A stretch of DNA of 64,000 nucleotides, taken from positions 30,977,969 through 31,041,968 of the forward strand of contig CM037838.1 of the NCBI GenBank assembly GCA_021234535.1, read 5' to 3'. Below the pieces are notes generated by a model, which saw only the letters and a program-made list of their open reading frames with translations, was not told the DNA's origin and ran no database searches. Positions 57,261 through 64,000 of the stretch are shown here, piece after piece (the first letter of the stretch is position 1; every line of letters begins with the position of its first letter). Both the position numbers and the translations under genes were made by a program. The stretch is from Stichopus chloronotus. Its lineage: Eukaryota; Echinodermata; Holothuroidea; Aspidochirotida; Stichopodidae.

Positions 57261-60200
57261 GTAATGGTCCTAATTAGGAAAACCTACTCCACGCAACGTT
57301 TCTGAAGTTTATGATAGTTTTGTAACGTTACTTTAAGACTGGCACAAAAGTTTAAGCAAAGTGAGAATCCGTGAAGTCAACGTTGCAAGGGCTGAAGGTT
57401 ACGTAACGGTTAAGCCTAACATGTTAGCTAGTCAGACTAACTTAGGGTCAGTCATAGGCCTTTTCCCTAAATTCATAGACACAGTGCGGGGAAAATTAGA
57501 ATGTAAGCCCTGATCCTAACGTAGGCTTTTGTAATTTAAACATACGACAGCGAATGTAACATTATGGTCACTCAGCACAGTGTAAGTCAGGTGCTCCAAA
57601 GTTAGTGATGTTTCACAATGACCAGACCCACGTTCTTAAGTCGGGCTATACGTTACTGTTACCACTGATTATGTAACTGACCTGCGAAGAGCCTAACAAT
57701 GTCTTCAGCCTGGTGCTAACCGTTCACAAAAACGTACAACTCAACACATGAGCAACTATTTTGTGAACATTATAAGTTTACACCTGTACAGGAATGCATT
57801 GCAATTCATCTCATGAATAACGATGAGGTGTGTAGCTGGAACAGACTGCAGTAGGCTTTCAATTAACAGGGGTACATGATTTAGGTGACCATACTTTGCC
57901 ACAAGTCTGTGACGAGGATGTTTAGGCCTGCTAGTACAGAACTACGCAGAGCTTCATCATCAGTTAGCACAGAGCATACCAACACCCTAGTAGGGGTGAG
58001 GTGAAAATAGACAATGTGGAGGTACAATAGCGATGCCATTTCCAGTGCCTGCAGGTGTTGGCTAGTCTTGCTAAGACCTGAGTAATGTATTGTCGTACGC
58101 ACAGTGCTTCTTTTGTACAGAGCTGACTGCACCCTCCACTGTTCGTCCCCAATTTCTACTTCACACTTGGGTCTTGTATATACATTTGTTCCAAGCTATC
58201 TGAACTTTTTCTTTACTTTATGGCCGTTTTGCTTCGGAAAAGTGAAGAAACCAATCAGACTTGATCATTTTGTTCACACCCTAAAATGGCATGCTTATTC
58301 ATGATTTCTTCGGCGAGAACAACCAATCAGGGTGAACGGTGAACAAGCACTTTTCTGTGACTGTGTGAGTACTCTGTACACAAGTGACTGTGTTATATAA
58401 ATAAAGATCGAATGTTTTGCACATGGTAACTCCACGTTTTTGTTACCAGTCAAAAACATTTGTATTGAACAGATCCTCGGATATGCATAACTCGGTTGGG
58501 TACAGAGGTCGCATGTAAACAGGTAACGAACAGGGCTCTGTTAGAATAGCGACATGATGGGTGTGGAAACACGTAAGAGAAAATTAAAAACAAGACTACC
58601 TCACACCATGCATCCCCTACCAATAAATGTTACTTACTGTCAGGTTTTCAAGAAAATTAAGTTTGGAGTCAAAGTATGATTGGGGGCACACACTCCATGT
58701 CACTTCACTCCAGTGAAGTGCCATTCCTGGACCTTTTCGTCAGTTACGCTAATCAGACATTCAGGTCACAACCCAACAAGATCGAAAAACAGTGTACGCA
58801 AAGCCACTCAGTGTGCATTCATGGTGCATTAACAACACAGTTCTTGTCAGCGGTGGAGCCATTGGGGAGGACAGGGGGTTCTACCTGTTAAGAAATAAAG
58901 GAGGGCAGCAAAAGCAAAAAAAAAACAAAAAAAAAACAAAGAGAGGAGAGAGGAATGATAAGTTGAGAGAGTTGAAGGGAAATGGTAGACCTTAGCTGGG
59001 GGAGGGGGGACTGGGAAACTGTCTGGCTTGATAAGTGTGATCTTTTCATGACATTGTAAACTAAGACAAAACAGATTAACAACACAATTGAAACAAGATG
59101 TTGATAAAGGTGTGAAATCGTTGATTTGAGGTTTCGATAGGCCATGCATGCGGTTGTAGCCTATACGCAGTATACAGTACAAGTATGTGGCCACCAGGAT
59201 GGAATCCGCAACAAAATGGTTAGCATATTTATTTCACACAGGACGCATGGGCAATATGCTTCTCGCACTGTCAATCAAAATCTTGGATATTAATGATGTC
59301 ATGGATTCTAGAAACAATGTTCCTCCATTTTTTTTCCAACCCTACCCACTTAATTAAAAAAAAAAGTCCCCAAGAAGCATTGTTTGTCCACTAAAACTGT
59401 TGCCAATATGAACCAATATTCTGTCATATTCCTATTTAAAAGTATGTCAGTTCTACCACGTATAGTATATCAGTTTCTACTACTTAAACTATTTTCAATT
59501 GTCCTTGAAACAGAGGATAAGTAAACAAGGGATAACATAAGACATATCATAGGATTCCATCTCTTGATGCCACAAATTTGCTTATAGCCAATACTTATTC
59601 ATGATGCAGGTATGAAGCAGGAATTTACCTATCAGATTGTCAATATTTTATGGATTGTGATGAAATTTGTGGCTTTTTCCAACATTTTTATGATTGATAC
59701 ACCTATTACTCCAAAATGTTATTTTCATGTCACATGACCTTTAAATGTTGTGTTTAAGGACATGCATTACAAAAGAGCTGGCTGCATTCATAAGTTGCAG
59801 TGTGAAACCCTGAATGTAAACCATTGGAATTTTGTATTGCCATTTTTGAGATATCACTTTTCAAAGTTCGATGAAAGTGAAATTTTGCACAGTGTTAGTA
59901 TTTCTTTTGTTAGGCCTGGATATATTGCCTCTTTATTACTTAATTGCTATGTTTCAGATTGGTTAGTGATACCAAGATTTTTGATGAAGAAAATGTATGC
60001 ATTCAAACATAAAACCCTCTGGGCATATGAAATTCTCAATTGTCCTTGAAATAAAGATTAGCTAAAAAAGAATAGCAATAAGACATATTATAGAATTCCA
60101 TCTCTTGGTGTCACAAATTATTTGCATATTCAGCCTACGTTGCAAGTGTGAAACGGGAAATTGCTTGTAAAAGTGTCAATGGATTCTGATGGAATTTTGG

Positions 60201-63200
60201 CTATTTACAAAGTTTTCAATGGTTAATACACCTAATACTCCAAAATATCTTTTCAATGTCACATGACCTGTAATGATCACACAGCATTCCTATCAAGACT
60301 TTCAAAGAAACTGCAGTAATTACTATTCAATTTATGTTAACTTGCCCAGAGAGATAAAGAATTGACTTCCATGTGTGCATGGTTGTATAAAATAATTACA
60401 CACATAATGTTTGCAAATAAAAATCATCACTTTGCATGTATGGTTTACACAGATGAAATATAAGTGTTAGATTTTTCTTTCTCAATTATTAGTTTGAAAA
60501 GGATGGCTTCTTAGTCGTGGAAGACTTTTTAACACAGAAGGAAATCGACTCACTTCGTGGAAGTTGTCATCGAATTGTAGATGAGATGAACCCAGAAGAA
60601 CATGCTAAAATAGTGTTTACCACGAAAGAAGAGCAAGTATGTTTTTTACGTCACGGATTTCTTAATTAAACTGATGTGAGAGGTTATTGGTAATGCTCTC
60701 TTTCATGGACGAAGAATTGCACTGGATACCTGACCGAGGATGTCTTGACCTGGTCGTGGAATAGCTACGTGTGTCAAAGTTTCACTAACGTACATTGTAC
60801 GTGTAACAAAATGCAGCATTCATACCTACAGCACAGTAAGAGGGCGTCATTGTCATGCTTTGTATGTGAGACGTGTTACTGTATTTAGTACATGGAAAGC
60901 CAAGTGTCAACTGAGACCTCACAATGAACTTGTAGATAAACAGAAATTATATTTTTGGGGACCTGGGAATTGGATGGACAATGAACAGCATGTACCTGGG
61001 TCCACATTTTGGACCCGGTGCAAACACATGGTCAGGGGAAATACGGTCTGAATTGATTTTGGAGCTGGTGCAGGGTAGTGGATGGAAATGCACAATATGT
61101 TAAAGAAGGATAGGTACTTGTAAAATACATCTTAACTTTCTGTCTCCAAATGGAGTAGAAGCATATCTATTTAACAGATATGTGGTAAAAATGATCAAAT
61201 TCAGTCAGAAGTTTCTAACAAATTCAGTTAGAAAGTGCCCTGGTAGAGAGAAAAAGCCATTCATCTTTTTTAATTTTTCTCATGTTGTGGCCTGCAAGAT
61301 ATTATTCATGAGTATCTCTTTTATGTCTCTCCCTGGCTTTGCAGCAGGAATGCTTTCTGTTGAAGGCCATCAATGTCTCCCTGTAGAGTCCAGGAAAACC
61401 TTGATAATCTTTGACCAAACAACATTCCATCTTCAAGCTATAGGGGGAGACATTATTCACCAGTCCCCCCTCCCTAGTTCAGTTCTCACTGTAGCAGCAC
61501 TAGAGTAAATGAGGCGTCACCTCAGTCCAGTCACACTTATTGACTGAAAGATACAAAAATTGTGACACTACACTGATAATTAGGTGATTGATAATTAAGG
61601 GCATTAATAGGGGGAAGGGGGCCGTGCCTCCATTCCTGAACAATGTTACAAATCTCCTTAGTTACTCCTTTTTTATACCTATCGAGAATCCCAGTGATGA
61701 GGTGAATGTGATACACACACGGCTACAGTGCACTGTGTTGCCTTAAATATAACTTCTGCATACCATAATGTTCTCAGTTTTGAGTGGGTTTGATTTTCCA
61801 ACAAAATGAGAAGGTCTTTTTGTAATTTTGATTCGACAGAGCCAAAGTTGTTCAGATTACTTCATCACTAGTGGAGACAAGATACGATTTTTCTTTGAAG
61901 AGAAGGCTCTGAACGATCAAGGTACAGTTCTAGACTGTTTGGGAACATATTCTTCTATTTGTAATTCATGATATTGATCTGAATGCAAAAGGTGTTTGAG
62001 AGATTCAATCATATGAACTGTAAAATATAATACATGATTTCATTTTCATTGTCACAAGAATCTCTGGTTGATTCTTGCTTACAGTTTTATTTACACTGTT
62101 GAAACTAATACAGTGTTGTCATCCAGTTAATAAAAAGACACACAATATGCATAGGATGTCGTACACCTGTGATATTCATTCAGTTTCACGTCTTAGGTGT
62201 CCATGTTCCTAAATACTCTGTCTTTTCTTTTGTTTTTTGTTGTTGCCAACATCGCACATGAATCAATGCAAAAGTAAGAAAATATCTAAAAGCATGTTGT
62301 TTTAGTGTGCTGACTTCAGAGTGTGAGGAAGTTGTGAAGGCAATGCCTTAATAATAACCCAAAAGTTTTGGTATTGTCAGTTTTAATGTTAATGTTGTGA
62401 TAGAGGCCAAAATATCAACAAAGGTCAAAGTTTTGTTAATAAGTCTGGTAGTTTGTATTGACCCTTCGGTTTATTGCAGGTGATATTCTTACGGAGAAGC
62501 AAAAAAGTCTGAACAAGATTGGTCATGCTTTGCACTGGCTGGTACCAGAATTTAAGGAGATAACATTCTCGAAGAAAGTACAGGTATTAAAGAAGTCATC
62601 ATCACAAAAATATCTTTACTGAGCTAAATTCTGGTGATATTCCTGAGCCTAAACTTCTAAGGTACTGCACATAGCTCTGTAATGACAGATAAAATGTATT
62701 GTAATTTTGATGGGGTGATGCTATAACTTGAATGGCATTCATATTACATTCACTTTTAACTCCAAACTTTTGGAGCACTTTTCAATTATTTACATACAAG
62801 AAACATTTTTGTGCCTCATGGAGGGTAATTACTGATCTCCAGTCCTGTCCAGTAAAGGTATCTTTACTAATTTTCTCTTCATTATTATTGTAGTTCTGTA
62901 AGATTACCACCTAGTCACAACATCTGACATTCAAGTGACTGTTTCGGAATGTCGGTCAGTGGCTCTTGTTTTGTCATTATTCACACAAGCATGGTCTTTG
63001 CTGTGAATGTGAACGATGGAGAAATTACTTTTGATGTATGTTATATATGTTTGTTCAAGCTGGGAAAGGGGAACGTGGGACAAAAATGTTCAGAACGACT
63101 GCTCTACTTCATGTAGTTGTATAGCTTTAGAACTAATGACCAATTTGATAGACATTAACTGAATTATCTAGATCCATAGGTCAAGCAAGGTGGTAGAATG

Positions 63201-63348
63201 TCTTAAATAATGCAAGCGCAATGACTTGATGACTGTATATAATCCCCTCTGTTTGTATTTCAGGATATTGCCAGAAATTTAGGCTACGATGACCCAAGAG
63301 TTGTACAGAGCATGTACATTTTTAAACAACCATTCATTGGAGGGAACG
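57234..63348 (+). CDS. PHYHD1: Phytanoyl-CoA dioxygenase domain-containing protein 1, 5' part (gene runs off the window)
   Basis: Five exons join in frame: 57234-57260 (probable), 60493-60636, 61840-61921, 62480-62583 and 63264-63348. Phases are 0, 0, 1, 0, then 1, and every intron is GT..AG. The protein reads EKDGFLVVEDFL near the start, then SDYFITSGDKIRFFFEEKAL, NKIGHALHWLVPEF, and SMYIFKQPFIGG. These match the N-terminal third of animal PHYHD1 in order and spacing (family length about 290 residues; about 147 here). PHYHD1 is an Fe(II)- and 2-oxoglutarate-dependent oxygenase of the phytanoyl-CoA hydroxylase family. It turns over 2-oxoglutarate, and its physiological substrate is unsettled. 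The HxD and distal His iron ligands follow SMYIFKQP in the family, so they lie beyond 64000. Nothing suggests inactivation. Confidence 0.92.
57261..60492 (+). other. PHYHD1 intron 1 (if exon 1 is right)
   Basis: 3.2 kb without other exons that I can support. It includes a transposon-like piece (58850-58915, GCGGTGGAGCCATTGGGGAGG), an (A)nC tract at 58918-58940 and repeat family C at 59505-60285. Confidence 0.5.
59505..60285 (+). repeat. Dispersed repeat family C, 1.5 tandem units in a PHYHD1 intron
   Basis: Half-unit (ATAACATAAGACATATCATAG...CACATGACCTTTAAA, 59525-59745), second half (GCAGTGTGAAACCCTGAATG...AAAACCCTCTGGGCATAT, 59745-60040), then the first half again (60070-60275). The same halves in the opposite order form 21550-22140, showing that the family is organised as a tandem ~535-bp unit. 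A 99-codon frame (59750-60049) lies in it and is not a gene. Confidence 0.7.
60493..60636 (+). CDS. PHYHD1: PHYHD1 exon 2
   Basis: Acceptor TTATTAG|TTT and donor CAA|GTATGT bound 48 whole codons. It starts FEKDGFLVVEDFLTQKEI, the typical N-terminal beta-strand and helix of this dioxygenase family, and ends FTTKEEQ. Confidence 0.93.
61840..61921 (+). CDS. PHYHD1: PHYHD1 exon 3
   Basis: Acceptor GACAG|AGC, donor CAAG|GTACAG, 82 bp (27 codons plus one base). Encodes SDYFITSGDKIRFFFEEKAL, the most diagnostic segment of PHYHD1 relative to PHYH. Confidence 0.95.
62480..62583 (+). CDS. PHYHD1: PHYHD1 exon 4
   Basis: Acceptor TTGCAG|GTG, donor CAG|GTATTA, 104 bp, completing the split Gly codon. Encodes LNKIGHALHWLVPEFKEI. 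Where vertebrate proteins have His-Asp after GHALH, Trp-Leu is present here. Confidence 0.95.
63264..63348 (+). CDS. PHYHD1: PHYHD1 exon 5
   Basis: Acceptor TTTCAG|GAT, donor AACG|GTAAGC, 85 bp. Encodes ARNLGYDDPRVVQSMYIFKQ and PFIGGN. The next exon, expected to hold the HxD iron-binding motif, is not within the remaining 650 bp. Confidence 0.95.
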
Positions 63349-64000
63349 GTAAGCAGAACCCTATATTGCACTAGATCACTTGAGGGAAATTCTTACTTTA
63401 TTTAAAAAGTCACTTAAAAGTTAGTTGCAATAAGGTCAGTACTACGCTTGCTCAACATTACAATGATAAAGATTGGAAAATTAAATATGCATGCCTACTT
63501 TGAAGTCCCTTCTAGTGACAGGGGAAGTATTGAATATTTAGAACTATGCTTTTGTTTTTTTTTATATATGTATTTTTAAGTTAGAATTTAGTTTATTTCT
63601 GAAGCAAATATGAAGTACTAGGAATTTAAAAGGAAGAAAAAAGAAGCCTATTCTTTCATATGACATTTGCTCAGATGTGCCCTAACTAAGCTTGTTCCAT
63701 TCAGTTCACACTTGCCATATTTTCAAAAGATGAAGTTGCAGTCATATTGAGTCCTCCTAGTAAGATGCTTACTTATGTTGCTCTGTTCCATCAGCAGTCA
63801 ACATAAGTGGGAGTAACATGTATTAATATGTTCATATGTGATCAATTCATAAATGAATCCTTCACAATTAAACAGGAACTGAAACATGAATAGCATCATA
63901 TTACAGAGTCTAATTCTCTTTTCAAATTTTGTGAGATTAATTTTCTTTGGAATTGAATAATTGTGAGGAACATTTCCATGTTATAAATACTGTTTGTGCA
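63349..64000 (+). other. PHYHD1 intron 5, incomplete
   Basis: No further exon is visible up to the window edge. The sequence is AT-rich without notable repeats. Confidence 0.6.

Noticed and set aside
59750..60049. 99-codon frame in the PHYHD1 intron
   Set aside because: It is wholly inside dispersed repeat family C, and the related copy at 21.6-21.9 kb does not keep the frame open.
1..64000. tRNA or rRNA genes
   Set aside because: I scanned by eye for B-box-like GGTTCGAATCC and cloverleaf arms and saw none convincing; a covariance-model search would be decisive.

Overview
This is a gene-poor stretch of an animal nuclear genome, AT-rich and packed with repeats. Short exons are bounded by canonical GT/AG splice sites, introns run to kilobases, and transposon copies, diverged satellites and homopolymer or dinucleotide tracts fill the rest. 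No bacterial or organellar gene organisation is visible. An invertebrate deuterostome, possibly an echinoderm such as a sea cucumber, is my best guess. That guess rests on the general repeat style and is not proven from the sequence.

Layout. (1) The left edge carries one or two 3' exons of an unidentified minus-strand gene ending in a C-terminal membrane segment (111-349, possibly 601-780). (2) 0.8-11.2 kb is intergenic, with a hairpin-ended repeat element at 4.9-5.9 kb. (3) 11.25-16.72 kb is a large degraded minus-strand DNA transposon. Read 5'->3' on its own strand it encodes a PHD finger, a ubiquitin-specific protease (USP/C19) domain, an acidic linker, a Cys-rich transposon domain, a DDE transposase of the Kyakuja-Dileera-Zisupton (KDZ) type and a Ulp1/SENP (C48) cysteine protease. 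Catalytic residues of all three enzymes can still be recognised, but the frame is broken many times. A 774-bp hAT element with a perfect 8-bp target duplication sits between the transposase and Ulp1 parts. (4) 17-57 kb holds no gene I can support. It contains at least four copies of one hairpin-ended element family (one interrupted by a second hAT element), related hairpin elements, inverted-repeat elements, a 620-bp direct duplication ending in a 30-bp-arm hairpin, and satellites with periods of about 155-170, 200, 210 and 255 bp. There is also a compact array of a 17-bp palindrome near 51 kb. (5) From 57.23 kb to the right edge lies the 5' half of PHYHD1 on the plus strand: a probable 9-codon first exon, then four exons whose phases all agree. 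The gene runs off the window before its iron-binding HxD exon.

The most interesting locus is the transposon with both ubiquitin-type (USP) and SUMO-type (Ulp1) protease domains plus a PHD reader. The most interesting non-coding structures are the palindromic arrays (31.0-32.9 kb and 50.9-51.35 kb) and the hairpin-ended families whose architecture (terminal stem-loop, TG-rich tract, internal ~150-bp units) recalls Helentron-associated (HINE) elements.
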